DNA of 64,000 nucleotides from positions 34,878,340-34,942,339 of the forward strand of contig NC_091298.1 of assembly GCF_038502225.1 (NCBI RefSeq). Reading direction: 5' to 3'. Position numbers and translations under genes: made by a program. Of this stretch, positions 24,266-35,250 are shown piece by piece. How positions within the stretch are numbered: the first letter of the stretch is position 1; each line of letters opens with the position of its first letter. Below the pieces are notes generated by a model. That model was not told the DNA's origin. It ran no database searches and saw only the letters and a list, made by a program, of their open reading frames with translations. The stretch comes from Cherax quadricarinatus. Lineage: Eukaryota; Arthropoda; Malacostraca; Decapoda; Parastacidae.

Positions 24266-26223
24266 GTCATTATCTTTGTAATGACGATGCAACTCTCTTG
24301 CAACTTTTTCTCATATTTAGTGAGAGAATTCAAGACAGACTTTACAAACAACCAATTTTTCTTTTTAATTTCGTTGTTGTCGGAAAATTTTACATAAAAA
24401 CTAGATAATTTAAGTAACCCTAAATGAAAGCTTAGTCTAACCTAAGAGATAATTTGTCAGTATATGAAAATATTAATTGGGGAACAATATGATGCCATTC
24501 ACCACTGCTAAATACAACTTTCGTTTTCACTAAGGCTATAATTCAAAGAAGAACAAACATTCAACTATCATTTCCTCCTTAACTACCTCGCTAGATAGCT
24601 ATAAAGATGTAAGTTCACTGTAGATCCAAAGTGCTGCAACATTCTCGTCAAACTTACAAAGTGCTGATACTATGAGTTTTGTCTTCAAAATTCAAGCTAT
24701 ACGTTTTTTTCTGATTCCATTCAATAAACTTACCTTGCTCACACCAAAAATATATCAGATACAAAAGAGCTATCACGCTCACACATGCCCAGTGGATGGT
24801 CACTTTCTCTAATCCTGATTATTCTATCTACCAACAACTGTTCATGCCTGATTATGCTCTACATAATCAGGCATGTTTAAAAAAAAAAAAATGCGCATCC
24901 ATAAAAAACAGCTCATTAAAATATTATGTATTAATATGCTATGTAATAAGCCGCTACTGATGTATAATTCCTCACAAAACTGAATTTTTTATCACTATTT
25001 TTGAAACATGAAATGTTTATTAATAAGCCATTTTCTAAGTACACTTTATTTACAGATCTCCATATTATTTGCAGTCAAAACATTCCTGGTTTTCTTTCCT
25101 TAAAACCAGTATCACAAGTTAACATTAGTATCTTTCAAAACTACTATCTCACTCGTGTATGTTTCTTTAAGCATTCAATTAAAAATTCCCAAAATATTTC
25201 GTTTCTATTTACTTTTCTTTTCCCCGGATACACAAACGCATAATAATATCTACTTTCTCATCATTCCATATATTTTCAGGAATGATCTTCATATGCTCCT
25301 TATATTATATAACACATTCTATGTTCACTCATCAATGATGTCACTCCTTTAGTTCTCAATGTATGAGAATTATTTCTAATGTTTCTGTTCAGTCAAAGTC
25401 TCCCTCCATATGTAGCTTTATTTCACATAATGTTAGAACATCTAGCTTCTTCATACTTAAAACGAAAAACATTAATTCTATGGCATTTTCAGAATGTAGA
25501 CAAGTTCAGCCTAGTTCTTCATGGTGAAAATATTGTTTTCAGACAAATTCTATACAACTTGTTGTTTACAAGAGTCCCAGTAAGGATAAAATTCACCTGT
25601 ACTTTAACTATCAAACCTTTAGTCTGTAATTACGGATTAACATAAAGTCTCTGAATATACTGCCGTGTATCTACACTGGCAGAACCGCAGCTCTGTATGT
25701 ACACAGAGCTACGCACCTTGGAGTGTAACAGAAATACACACACCTCAGTTGTGCCCGAGTGAAGGAGAGAGCCCGTACGTTTTCGGGTCATAAAAACTAA
25801 GGAAAAAACGCAATGTACAATCCAAGCTATTGATAATTATACAGGCAATGTTTGCCACAAGTGATGCTGTTCCTCATAATAAAATGTGATAGAATGTGAG
25901 AAACATTATATAAGCTACAGTAATAGTGCAATTTTCTGTCAGATTTCACATATATGTAAGATGTTCCTGACCGGAGAAAATTTAAAAGCAGCTAATTTTT
26001 GTGGGTTATCAACAGAAAAAAGGCGCGTTGCCTATTATGTTACGGAAGCTAAATATAACAGTTCTTATTCTATATTATACAGTAATATGAGGGAACATCT
26101 CATCATTAATAAGCATTACTAGAACTGTTATCAATCGCTTGAGATACACAAAAAGTGAATTTTTTTTTTACACCGCTCGCCATCTTCATCTTCACATTAA
26201 CATTATGCGGAAAGAACAATATA
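24266..26223. other. Unassigned AT-rich sequence with one perfect hairpin
   Basis: No coding domain is visible despite several short open frames, which AT-rich DNA produces by chance. The one clear structure is a perfect 14-bp stem with a 5-nt loop at 24843-24875, followed by an A run. Confidence 0.45.
24843..24875. other. Perfect 14-bp hairpin
   Basis: CATGCCTGATTATG (24843-24856), loop CTCTA, then the exact reverse complement (24862-24875), followed by TTTAAAAAAAAAAAA. It looks like a bacterial-style terminator but lies in animal DNA, so a small foldback scar is more likely. Confidence 0.8.
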
Positions 26224-26310
26224 ACAACCCGCACATAGGAAACGACGACGTTTGGGTCCGACTTGGATAATTTACAAGTCACACTATGCAGCTACAGTTT
26301 GTTCTCTTCT
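26224..26310. repeat. Remnant of the AACCCGCACATAG element
   Basis: 'aacccgcacatag' followed by 'acgacgacgtttgggtccgacttgga' matches the element at 24022-24090 with small deletions. The stem and GAAAC equivalent (here CGTTTG) are degraded. Confidence 0.75.
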
Positions 26311-26931
26311 ACTTTCTGAACTTTATTGATATTCGGTTTTATTATTTGGGATTTTTTTTGGCCCATTCAATTTTTGTACACATTAAATTAACGTTCTTGC
26401 CTGGATAGCGTGTGTCTAGTATAGGTGGAAGAGAATGAACAGGAGAGAAGTTTTGTGGGTAGGGTTAAGGAGAACAAAAGTGGGGGGATGAGGGAGGATG
26501 TAATATTGAAGAGGAATAAGTTGAGCTCTGGGTTAATAGTTGAATTTATACTTTCGTGGAATTAAATTATTTTAGCTGAGAGAGGTTGAGTGAAAGTAAG
26601 TTAGGTTGCATCACAGTTGTGATGGTTGAAGTGAAGGTTGTTACTTGTCCAAGTTGAGACTTGAGAGTAACTTTCAGATAAAGTATAGACTGCTTTTGAT
26701 GAAAGTCCACAAAACGAGGTCTCTGTTTTATTTCTATTAAAAATTACACTCTGCTCAATTGCACTTAACATTTCCTGTTCCAAGCTACTTCAATCGTCTG
26801 CCTTGATATCTCCTTTATAGATGTTATGCAAATTCTCATGTATTCTCCTATATTCTGTACTCACTATAACAGCTGTTTTTACCACTGTATTATGACCTGC
26901 CTTTGAGTATGTAATGACATTTGTAATTAGA

Positions 26932-26935
<4 letters not shown>
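26311..26935. other. Unassigned sequence
   Basis: No supported gene, repeat family or RNA signal. Confidence 0.4.

Positions 26936-27015
<80 letters not shown>
26936..27015. repeat. (AT)n microsatellite
   Basis: About 80 bp of TA dinucleotides directly bordering the tRNA-derived repeat to the right. An open frame of Tyr-Ile repeats over it is an artefact. Confidence 0.95.
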
Positions 27016-27017
<2 letters not shown>

Positions 27018-27190
27018 ATAACAACACTGCACTAGCCAAGAATTCGAACCCATGTTGTACTGGCCTGCCTCATGGTAAGCGAAAACCACATGACGCTTTA
27101 AACCACAGGACCACTCAACCCTACAAGAATGGTGCAGCCAGCAATGCTAGCTGTTGGGCCGCCAATCGAGGGCATGGTTACAATATATAA
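27016..27190 (-). mobile_element. tRNA-derived SINE-like repeat
   Basis: On the minus strand a good A box TGGTCCTGTGG (27103-27113) is followed about 55 bp later by a good B box GGTTCGAATTC (27040-27050), the spacing of a polymerase III tRNA promoter. The region between does not fold into a clean cloverleaf by eye and no intact acceptor stem is visible, so this is a SINE head rather than a working tRNA gene. It abuts the (AT)n array. Confidence 0.65.
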
Positions 27191-27244
27191 ATGCTGCTCG
27201 TGAGGCTAGTACAACAAACAGGGATGAGAATGAAATTAGCTTAG

Positions 27245-27440
27245 AATATGAATATGCCAAGCAAAAATTTCCGTATGCAATAATGTCGCAAAATTCATTC
27301 CGAACCTAACGAAAAAAATATATTTCATTGTGTTTATTAAATTATTGTAAACTTATCTAAAATATATTTAGTTGGATTAGGCTAAATTAAACTGCGCTTG
27401 TTATAATAAGGTTAGGTTGTCCAAGCATATAAATTCTCTA
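27245..27440 (+). mobile_element. Partial copy of the small TIR element (MITE-like)
   Basis: Matches the middle of the elements at 36179-36564 and 51225-51612: 'gcaataatgtcgcaaaattcattc', 'cctaacgaaaaaaatatattt', 'ttataataaggttaggt'. Both terminal repeats are missing, so it is a relic. Confidence 0.75.
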
Positions 27441-27502
27441 AACCTGCCAGCAACCGGGTATCATTAAAGTTAATACTTGAGACACCTAAAGCAGCCAAAC
27501 TA

Positions 27503-28479
27503 GTGTGTCAAAATGGTTTCAAATGTTTTGGCACCAGATGTACACCTGACCAAATCTCTCTTGAACGGTTTGTCAATGTTACACAATTTTTTATATGTTA
27601 TGCATTTGGCCATACCACCAACAAATGCAGTAGCCAATCAGCAATCTGCAGCATATGCTCTAGTAAGCATTCTTTTCGAGACTGCCATAACACAACTAAG
27701 CCCAATGGAAAACACCATGCTGTTTCTCCTATCTGTCCTGAGTGGAAGAAGGTAATACAGAAAATTCTAGAAGCCAAGAAACTATCCAATTCTTCGAAGA
27801 CACCTCTCCAGGCACCTCCAACAATGTCCCAGGATTCCTTCCCAGCCCTGCCTGGATCTAGTGGGACTCCTCAGGCCTCTTCCAATGTTTGAACTTCTGC
27901 CCCTCTTGGAGTGCCCCAATCTAACCCTCACCTACAACAAACACAGCCACAAGATTCATCCTCACTCCACATGTCTCAGGGGTCCTCAGCCGGGGATATG
28001 ACGAAAGCTCAACTAATGTACATGATGGTCAAGGACATAACAGGTGGTGATATTCAACTCTGCTCTAATGTTTTCAATGATTTGTTTATGGCTAATGGAA
28101 TCAGTCTCATTACAATCCCAGATAATGTTAAAGCTATTATGGCCCAGCCCCCACAAGACAGGATGTATGTGCCCTACTCTACCTCTACAAATACGCCTAA
28201 TTCATCCCTTGTTCAGGGCTCACCCGCCTTGCATACCCAGGTTGTCAACTCCACTCAGCCCGATGAGTCAATACCTGACCCTAACCATGCCCCTGAGATT
28301 AGTGCTTATTCTTCAGCTATTGCAGCTGATCTTGTTGAACATGAACAGCAACTTTCCCAGGGTAATTCACCGGGCCTACCAAATTTTCCCTTGGAGCCTC
28401 CACGGTCTCCCTTTGACACTCGTGTGCCTCTGCTTTCCGTAACTAGGAATATCACACCTCAGTTCTCTGATGATGACTA
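27503..28479 (+). pseudogene. LINE-E ORF1 (gag-like, zinc knuckles), broken
   Basis: The first frame (27503-27892) has CYAFGHTTNKC, which keeps the C-H-C end of a CCHC knuckle but lacks its first Cys. ICSICSSKHSFRDC and a third SPICPEW block follow, the arrangement typical of jockey-type ORF1 proteins that bind element RNA. A stop at 27890 is followed by the next segment (27911-28480), Pro/Ser/Gln-rich with a helical MTKAQLMYMMVKDI stretch. Both segments share one frame and the stop lies between them, so a nonsense mutation is the main lesion. Confidence 0.7.
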
Positions 28480-28649
28480 ATGCTTCTGTTGATATTACCA
28501 ACTCTAGTGAGGCTGGTGACGTTGTTAATACGCAAGCAACTACTCAGAATTTCCCTCCTCCCCTTGACGAGTCCAGTAGGGAGAGTGTGTATTCCAAATG
28601 CGATGTTACTGACGTTCAGACCGCAGTACACGCGCGAAGTGCAAGAAAT

Positions 28650-29184
28650 AATGGGGATTACAATTTTCCAACTTAATGCTCAGCATTTCTTTAATAACCG
28701 TTACGTTATCCTCATGAATGAGACAGCTGGGGAAGTTGATCAACATATTAAATTACGTGGTTACTCTACTGTGGAGAAATCGAGAGGACCCTATAGAGGA
28801 GTAGCCATCTTAGTTAAATTAGACTATGCGTTTCGAAATATTTACGTTGACGAAGATAACATTCTTGCAATAGAACTGACGACGTCTCATGGCCAACTAT
28901 TGATAGGAACTGCATATTTTCCTTCTACAAAACCATATATAGAGTCAGTTCACCTACAGAGGATATTAAGCAGAAATATTCCTACATTTTTAGCGACAGT
29001 TTTTAATGCTCATCACCCTGCCCTCTTTAACTGTGGAGCTGGTAATCCACTGGGTGACTTGAAAGAAAAACAACTATTTAATATCATGACAGCCAGGAAT
29101 CTGTCATTTCAAGGCCCATTCTTTAAATCTTATATTGGTCCTCACCCAAGGATACCAGATATAGTCTTGACCAACAGAGACTAA
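28650..29184 (+). pseudogene. LINE-E endonuclease, degraded
   Basis: ITIFQLNAQHFFNNRYVI opens the domain, RGVAILVKLDYAF and IGTAYFPS are the next conserved blocks, and PDIVLTNRD closes the frame at 29184. The expected GDFN block reads FNAHHP and the metal-binding Glu is part of MNETAGE. The closing SDH motif (GSDH-like, near 29222-29235) is only reached after a frameshift. Catalytic competence is lost. Confidence 0.7.
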
Positions 29185-29549
29185 CCTCTTCCATTGTCAA
29201 GTCTCTCCTGGTGGGAACATAGGATCTGACCATATTCTTGTTATAATACAACTACAAACTTCTCCATTTAGAATACCAGTACCTCCTAAACCCAATCTCA
29301 ACACCCTAGGATTTGACCCCTTCAGGGCATTTCTGGGTGAATTGACGACGCGATCAGGTCCCTTCACAACCGAATACTTGATGCTACTAATGCAACTTGC
29401 CAATTAGCTTCCACAAAGATCTACCAACAATATAAACCTACGAGGGAAATTAGAGATAGTATGATAAATTATCAAACAGAATATCGTAGGCATCTTCAAA
29501 CTTGACAACCACCAGTGGCTACATTGTATAGATTGAGGTAGGAATTATC

Positions 29550-30478
29550 ATGATTAGTCATCACGAACGTGCCTTATGGAAATTTCTAGTTCTCCAAGCT
29601 AACCAGTATAAACGTCAACCTAAAGAAATTTGGAGCAATATTCGGCAACTTTTAGGGGCAAAGCACAAGGCTCCCAGCTACCTAATTCATACATTCACTG
29701 ATGATGATGAGGAGGAGGTTGAGATTAAACTTGATGATCCACAGGACCAGGCTAATTTGATGGGTGATGTGTGGGAGAAAATTCTCTCCCACAATAACAG
29801 TCGTCGATTTAATAATAATCACTATCAGTTGGTCAATGACTGGAGAGATGAGAACTTAGCTGATCTACAACCACTACCTACCATCGATACATCACCTCTT
29901 GAAGAGCCACACCTGCTTTCTAGATCTATCACACTACTTGAGATGAGTCAAGTTATTGGAAGAATGCGATTTTTTTTTGCGAAACCCCATAAAGCCATCC
30001 ACCAACCTAGGAACTATAGATCTATATCCTTAGTTGAAGTCACTGGCAAAGTTCTTGAGAAGATCATTTCCAATAGATTGAACTGTTATATGGAGTTTAA
30101 CCACCTCTTTACTGAAAAACAGTTCGGTTTAAGGACTCATAGAGGTACCCATCATGCAATAAATACTATTTTCGATGCTGTAGCGAGTCTGAAACATCAA
30201 GGCAATCTTGCCATAATTGCCACCAAAGATGTTCATAAAGTTTTCATAGCTTATGGCATGATGGTCTTATATATAAACTTGTTAACCTACCTGACCATAA
30301 CTGGACCTTACTCAGATTTATATATAACTTCTTAACTCAAAGGAAAATCGTTCCTACCTTTCACGGCAGGTCGACAGAGCCTTTTATACCGACAGCTGGT
30401 GTCCCACAAGGATCATGTCTTAGTCCAGTTCTATTCAATATTTATGTGAATGATCTTCCTCAACCAGAGTTCAACGAG
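29550..30478 (+). pseudogene. LINE-E reverse transcriptase, first half
   Basis: The frame 29550-30335 holds the linker (KEIWSNIRQLLG) and finger blocks (QPRNYRSISLVEVTGKVLEKII, EKQFGLRTHRGTHHAI). Motif A is decayed (IATKDVHKVFIAYG; the second Asp region is lost). After a frameshift, PTAGVPQGSCLSPVLFNIYVNDLP (motif B) is readable up to about 30478, where the CR1-A insertion begins. Confidence 0.8.
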
Positions 30479-30609
30479 TGTTCGCATCGCTATTGGGCCG
30501 TGCGGACGTGCTGCGCAGTAGCTCCTGATTGAGTTGGCTTTTGCGCAGTGTTGACGTGTACTTAGCTCTGTGAAGACCTGTTTGCGCGCTCTCTACGAAT
30601 TGAAGCAAG

Positions 30610-30954
30610 ATGCCCTCCATCGAGCAACTTTACCAACAGCTTAAGGAAGAATTGAAGATGGCGAAGATGGAGATTCGGCGACTGACCGAGGAAAACAAGA
30701 AGTTCGTAGTAGTCCTCCTGTTTTTGAGTCCTCAGGTCAAGAAGGGAAACTGGCCAGTGGCTGGACAGCAGGGAACGAAGTTGACGATCAAGAAGACGAA
30801 TGGAGAGGTAGAAACGATGAAGAAGAAAGAGACTGCCTTGGAAACTGTTGTGGAAACATCTAATACATTCTCAGTGCTACCCGACGAATGTGAGTCGATT
30901 ACTGGGAACATCACGACGATCGACACCAAGGAAGGTAAGAATATTGTTGTAATA
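30610..30954 (+). pseudogene. CR1-A ORF1, N-terminal coiled-coil part
   Basis: Starts MPSIEQLYQQLKEELKMAK, a heptad-rich helix likely to form a coiled coil, then a basic stretch and the block NTFSVLPDECESI...KGKNIVV. The last block corresponds to NRFSVLHGECISV...KGKNILIV in the copy at 53.7 kb, placing it just upstream of the SGNH domain. The PLE begins directly after it, and the SGNH domain itself is missing from this copy. The final residues of the open frame, to 31008, come from the PLE. Confidence 0.7.
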
Positions 30955-32262
30955 AAGTTGGTAGAATTACCGACAATATGTAAAGTAAAAGGACACAAGT
31001 GCAACTAATGTGACATTTATTGTGGCAACGTTTCGCTCTCCAGGAGCTTTATCAAGCCATTACAAACAATACATGGACACAGAGGGTATATAAAGGCTCA
31101 GAGTGAGGTGAATACTAGTGAGGTACCATTTCGATGTTCACTAGTGGTAGTAGTAGTAGTAGTAGTAGTGGTAGTGACAAAAGTAATACAATATGGTAGA
31201 GCAATTAATTCGTACATGAGTAAAAGGATATAAAAGCTATTACTTGGGTAACATAAAAATAGGTTGGACAAATATATAAACTGGAATGAGGCAGCTTGTT
31301 TCAGTGTTCACTCTCTGTGTTTTATGTAGTATAACAGGAGAGACTATGTGATGGCAGGGTTTACTGTTTTCAGGAGGATTCTTGCTAAGACTTCGGAGAT
31401 GGTGAAGCTGCCGTTGTTTTGTTTGACTGTATTCGAAACAGCGATCAGTGCTGATTCGAGGCACTTGCGTCTGCGGAAATTAGTTTCTTTGATCACTAAT
31501 TGGGCGTCTCTGAATTTCATGAGATGATTGGTGGAATTTCGGTGTTGTACACAGGCGTTGTTCAGGTTATCGTTCCTACATGCGTAAATGTGTTCATTGA
31601 GGCGGGTGTCGAGGTTTCTGGCTATTTCACCTACGTAAATCTTGTCACAGCCTCCACAGGGTATAGTGTAAACTCCTGCACTGACTGGTTCGTGGTGCTT
31701 GGATTTTGTTCTGGTTATATCCTTTATTGAAGTGCTAGAAGCGATGGCGACTCAGGTGATAGCTTGTGAAAGTGCTTTTGAGACGTTCAGTGCAACCTGA
31801 CTGTTCGGAAGAATTATAACTTTGCTGGGAGTGGTGTTGATGCGTGGAGAATTTATGATCTGAAGAGCTCTTTTCTTGCAGTCTTTGATGAAAAAAGAAG
31901 GAAAATGTAACTCTGTGAATGTTTGGTGAATGTATGTACACTCCTCGTCAAGAAACTCAGAACTACAAATTCGGTATGCTCTTAGGAAAAACCCGATGAT
32001 GATGCCTCTTTTGGTCTTGGTATCTTGACTGGAATAGAAGTGTGTGAGATCATTTTTATTGGTGGGTTTCCGATAAACTTGAAATCTTAGGTTGTTGTCT
32101 ACTTTGTGAATGAGGACGTCGAGGAAAGGTAGCTTGTCATTGGACTCTTCTTCTAGTGTAAACTGGATCGCCGGTTCAACTGCGTTGAGCCTTGCCTGAA
32201 GATCCCGTACATCAAAACGTTTTGGAGTTATTACGAGGACATCGTCCACGTAACGTAACCAA
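30955..32262 (-). mobile_element. Penelope-like element, 5' truncated
   Basis: The minus strand encodes a PLE reverse transcriptase from the YVDD box onward, a linker and a GIY-YIG domain. About 390 bp of 3' sequence follow, with a (TAG)n tract (31143-31170) and, near the 3' end, a hairpin-GAAAC module (31030-31055). It lies inside CR1-A, between the ORF1 block and the endonuclease. About 0.9 kb of CR1-A that should lie between those two points is missing. Confidence 0.85.
31345..32262 (-). pseudogene. PLE reverse transcriptase plus GIY-YIG nuclease, one stop
   Basis: From the right: ITWLRYVDDVLVITPK (catalytic YVDD), LPFLDVLIHKVD, YRKPTNKNDLTHFYS, then a thumb/linker to 31755. TGA at 31752-31754 interrupts the frame, but it continues without shift into DITRTKSKHHEPVSAGVYTIPCGGC, IYVGEIARNLDTRLNEH and ECLESA-like sequence. 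GVY and YVG correspond to the GIY-YIG pair, with the conserved Arg in the RNLDTR helix. PLEs use this nuclease for target cleavage. One stop in about 900 bp suggests a fairly young copy, truncated at its 5' side within the RT. Confidence 0.85.
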
Positions 32263-33068
32263 GTGATCCGAGATCGCTTGAACTGTTGCATAAAAACGGG
32301 TATTAAGTCTGAAGTAACACATACAGAGTCTGTTTGGATAGAATTTTCAGAGGGGCATGAAAAACTGATTTTAGGAGTGATATACCGTCCCCCAAACTTA
32401 GATAGGGACCAAGGGAGAGTACTATGGGAGGAAATTGTTAAGGCCACAAGGCACGATAATGTAGTAATTCTAGGAGACTTTAACTTTAGTCATATTGATT
32501 GGAATTACTTGACTGGGAATTTAGAATCATACGACTTCTTAGAAGTAGTTCAGGATTGTTTTTTGAAGCAGTTTGTGACAGAACCTACAAGGGGAAATAA
32601 CCTGCTTGACTTAGTTCTGGCAAACAATGAATCCCTTGTTAATAATTTAGAAATTTCAGAGGAACTGGGTGCTAGCGACCACAAATCAATTACATTTAGC
32701 ATTGAATGGAAGTACGATAGTAGCGATAACTCAGTAACAGTCCCAGATTTTCACTTAGCAGATTACGATGGGCTTAGAGAACACTTATCATCTGTTGACT
32801 GGGGTAACGAAGTGAGCTATCAATATGACAGTTTTCTGAACACTATACATGCTGCTCAAAGAACGTTTATCCCATATAAAGAAATTAGATCAAATAGAAA
32901 TGACCCAAAATGGATGAATAATAGGCTCAAATATCTACTAGGGCATAAGAAAGGAATTTATAGGCGTATCAAAAGAGGTGAGGGTCATCTTATGAATCAG
33001 TATATTGACATTAAGAGGGACATTAAAAAGGGTATAAGAAAAGCTAAAAGGGACTATGAAATTAAGAA
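32263..33068 (+). pseudogene. CR1-A endonuclease (C-terminal two thirds)
   Basis: Frame 32263-33068 begins at RDRLNCC and includes LILGVIYRPPNLD, ILGDFNFSHIDW (GDFN), NLLDLVLAN and GASDHKSI (SDH), so most catalytic residues survive. The N-terminal third with the metal-binding Glu was lost with the PLE insertion. A basic linker (KGIRKAKRDYEIKK) leads into the deletion junction at 33069. Confidence 0.85.
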
Positions 33069-33782
33069 AAGTGGCAGATGCAGTTCAATGTAGATAAATG
33101 CAAGGTTCTGAAGTTTGGGAGTGCCCATAACCCTAGTACTTATAAGTTAAATGATGTAGAATTTAGCCGTACAGATTGCGAAAAGGACTTGGGGGTTATG
33201 GTGAGCAGCAACCTTAAACCAAGACAGCAATGCCTAAGCGTACGTAATAAGGCAAATAGATTACTGGGATTTATATCAAGAAGTGCAAGCAACAGAAGTC
33301 CAGAGGTCATACTGCAGCTTTATACATCATTAGTAAGACCTCACCTAGATTATGCAGCTCAGTTCTGGTCTCCATATTACAGAATGGACATAAATTCGTT
33401 AGAAAACATTCAGCGTAGGATGACTAAATTAATACATAGCATTAGAAATCTTCCTTATGAAGAAAGATTGAAGACTCTTAAGTTACATTCACTTGTTAGA
33501 CGAAGAATGAGGGTAGACCTGATCGAAGTGTATAAGTGGAAGATAGGTATTAATAAGGGGGATATTAATAAGGTCTTGAGGATGTCTCTCCAAGAGAGAA
33601 CCCGCAGTAATGGATTTAAATTAGATAAGTTTAGATTTAGAGAGGACATAGGAAAGTATTGGTTTGGAAATAGGGTAGTAGATGAGTGGAACAGTCTACC
33701 TAGTTGGGTTATTGAGGTTGGGACTTTGGGTAGTTTCAAATTTAGATTGGATAAGTACATGAGAGGGAGGGGTTGGATTTGA
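33069..33782 (+). pseudogene. CR1-A reverse transcriptase, thumb and C-terminus only
   Basis: Frame 33078-33782 starts after the catalytic box (WQMQFNVDKCKVLKFG) and carries EKDLGVMVSSNLKPRQQC, LVRPHLDYAAQFWSPYY, RRMTKLIHSIRNLPYEERL and GKYWFGNRVVDEWNSLP to the natural stop at 33782. Fingers and palm are missing. Compared with the copy at 55530-56560, about 1.0 kb was deleted, with the junction at AAGTGGCAGATGCAG. The C-terminus is complete, which makes it a useful reference for the truncated copies. Confidence 0.85.
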
Positions 33783-33928
33783 GTGGGACTTTCTCATCAG
33801 AGCTTATTTCTTGGGTGGCATTGAAAATTGGGTTGGGCAAATGTTTTGTTAGTGGGATGAATTGTAAAGGACCTGCCTAGTATGGGCCAACAGGCCTCCT
33901 GCAGTGTTCCTCCTTTCTTATGTTCTTA

Positions 33929-34756
33929 TGATACAAATATAACGCAATTTGCAGATGACGTTATCCATGTCGTCTCGTCAACCCCTGTAACAGGAAAATA
34001 TAAGTATGAGAGGGCCATAGAAAAAATGAATATTGAACTTCGTCGAACATCTATTTGGGAAAAGAAATGGAGAATTACGACTAACCTTGACAAAGTCCTT
34101 GTTAGTACGATAGGATGTTTTGCATCAATCATCGAAGACAAGGGGGGTATCTCCATCAGAGGTACACCTGTAGCAATTAGATACCCTAACAAGATCTTGG
34201 GTTATGAAATAGACAGGCTGCTCCACTCAACATCTCACGTCAGCGAAAAGATCAACATAGCCAAAGCCTGTCTTAGCAGTCTCTATAGATTTAATCAAGC
34301 CCCTTCCCACGTCAAAAAACATCTGTACAAAATGATAAGACCTATACTCGAATGCCCATGTGTCCCAATGTCGTTAACAACAAAGATCAACATGCTACGG
34401 TTACAACGGGTCCAGAAGAGAGCTCTCCGCTTTATTACGGGTACTAGGAGGAGAGAGAGAATCAAAATGGTAGATTTACACGTACAACAGGATGTTACTG
34501 CCTTGATATGCTGAAAAAGAGGCAACTCTATGCAATGCAAGAACTCTACATACCAGATAGAGTACATCCTCCCCAAGTTGAAAATACTACCAACTATATC
34601 ATTAATACTCCTCCCCACAGAACCCAAAGAATGTGACTTCCACACAGGCTGCGTCGCTTCATTCATAAAGACGATTACCAACGACAAATGATCTTGAGCA
34701 ACCTCCTAGCAGATGAAGATGATTGGGTAACACCAGACCCCTTCTATGTCTACTAA
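33929..34756 (+). pseudogene. LINE-E reverse transcriptase, second half
   Basis: LINE-E resumes with NITQFADDVIHVVS, keeping the catalytic FADD, then KKWRITTNLDKV, NKILGYEIDRLL and LRLQRVQKRALRFIT. The main frame stops at 34514 and the C-terminus continues in another frame (ILSNLLADEDDWVTPDP) to the TAA near 34754-34756. It would be the palm/thumb end of the polymerase interrupted at 30478. Confidence 0.85.
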
Positions 34757-35250
34757 GAATATTATCGCCCCTAATTATGGAGATATCTTATATAACTTTT
34801 CTACTTTCACATCTACTACTAAATTCGCCATATTTACTATGGTGGGACACCGCCTTGAAAGAAGCCAACGTATCCAGTAAATTTTTACGATTTTTTTTTT
34901 ATAATTATTGCCTTGCCTTGTCGTTGAAGTTTTCATTATGCAATCAAAAAAAAAAAAAAAAAAAAAGGAGGAATTGCAGCTTGTATATCTAGTACCGATT
35001 CAAAGTCATACACCTGTATATCTGCTATATCTGTGTGACTCTGGGTAAATGTTATACTCCTTACAGTAAATTTTCTGGTATTGCACAGACACTTCGTAAA
35101 TTGCACCAAAGTGGTTGTGTCACTTCCCTTTTATATCCTACCTCGTTCCCCCTCCCATCCTTATACCATATTTCTATCCTTACCCATCCTTCTTTCTTAC
35201 CCATCCTTCTTCCTTACCCTTCTTACCAAAGCTCTGGTCGTAAGTTCAAG
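34757..35250 (+). other. LINE-E 3' UTR
   Basis: The blocks 'tggtgggacaccgccttgaaag', an A run at 34943-34967, 'ttgcaccaaagtggttgtgtcactt' and a pyrimidine-rich stretch ending 'taccaaagctctggtcgtaag' all reappear in the same order at 57062-57450 on the other strand. That repetition defines this as the 3' UTR of one element. The internal A run is therefore not the true end. Confidence 0.8.

Larger units (their letters stand above)
30479..33928 (+). mobile_element. CR1-A LINE nested in LINE-E
   Basis: The 5' end (about 30479) starts with a GC-richer leader and ORF1. A PLE splits ORF1 from the endonuclease at 30955-32262. The reverse transcriptase palm is deleted at 33069, and the 3' end at 33915-33930 is two TTCTTATG octamers. 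Short 3' octamer repeats are a known property of CR1 elements. LINE-E resumes immediately afterwards. Confidence 0.8.
27490..35250 (+). mobile_element. LINE-E (jockey-like), interrupted by a nested CR1-A and PLE
   Basis: ORF1, endonuclease and the first half of the reverse transcriptase lie at 27503-30478. The second half and 3' UTR resume at 33929 and end near 35250, after an A run at 34943-34967 and a pyrimidine-rich tail. About 3.45 kb of CR1-A plus PLE separates the halves between PQPEFNE and NITQFADDV. A 546-bp copy of the same 3' end occurs at 57062-57607 in the opposite orientation, which defines the end of the element. Many frame breaks show it is dead. Confidence 0.8.

Noticed and set aside
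24843..24890. Rho-independent terminator
   Set aside because: The perfect hairpin followed by A's mimics one, but the window is clearly animal DNA, and no gene ends here.
25001..25645. Series of 65-88 codon plus-strand open frames as a possible host gene
   Set aside because: They overlap in different frames, are Phe/Ile/Leu-rich as AT-rich DNA produces by chance, and show no domain or splice pattern.
27040..27113. Functional tRNA gene
   Set aside because: A and B boxes are good, but no matching acceptor stem or clean cloverleaf is visible by eye.
31500..31730. 76-codon hydrophobic plus-strand frame as a membrane protein
   Set aside because: It is antisense to the GIY-YIG domain of the PLE.
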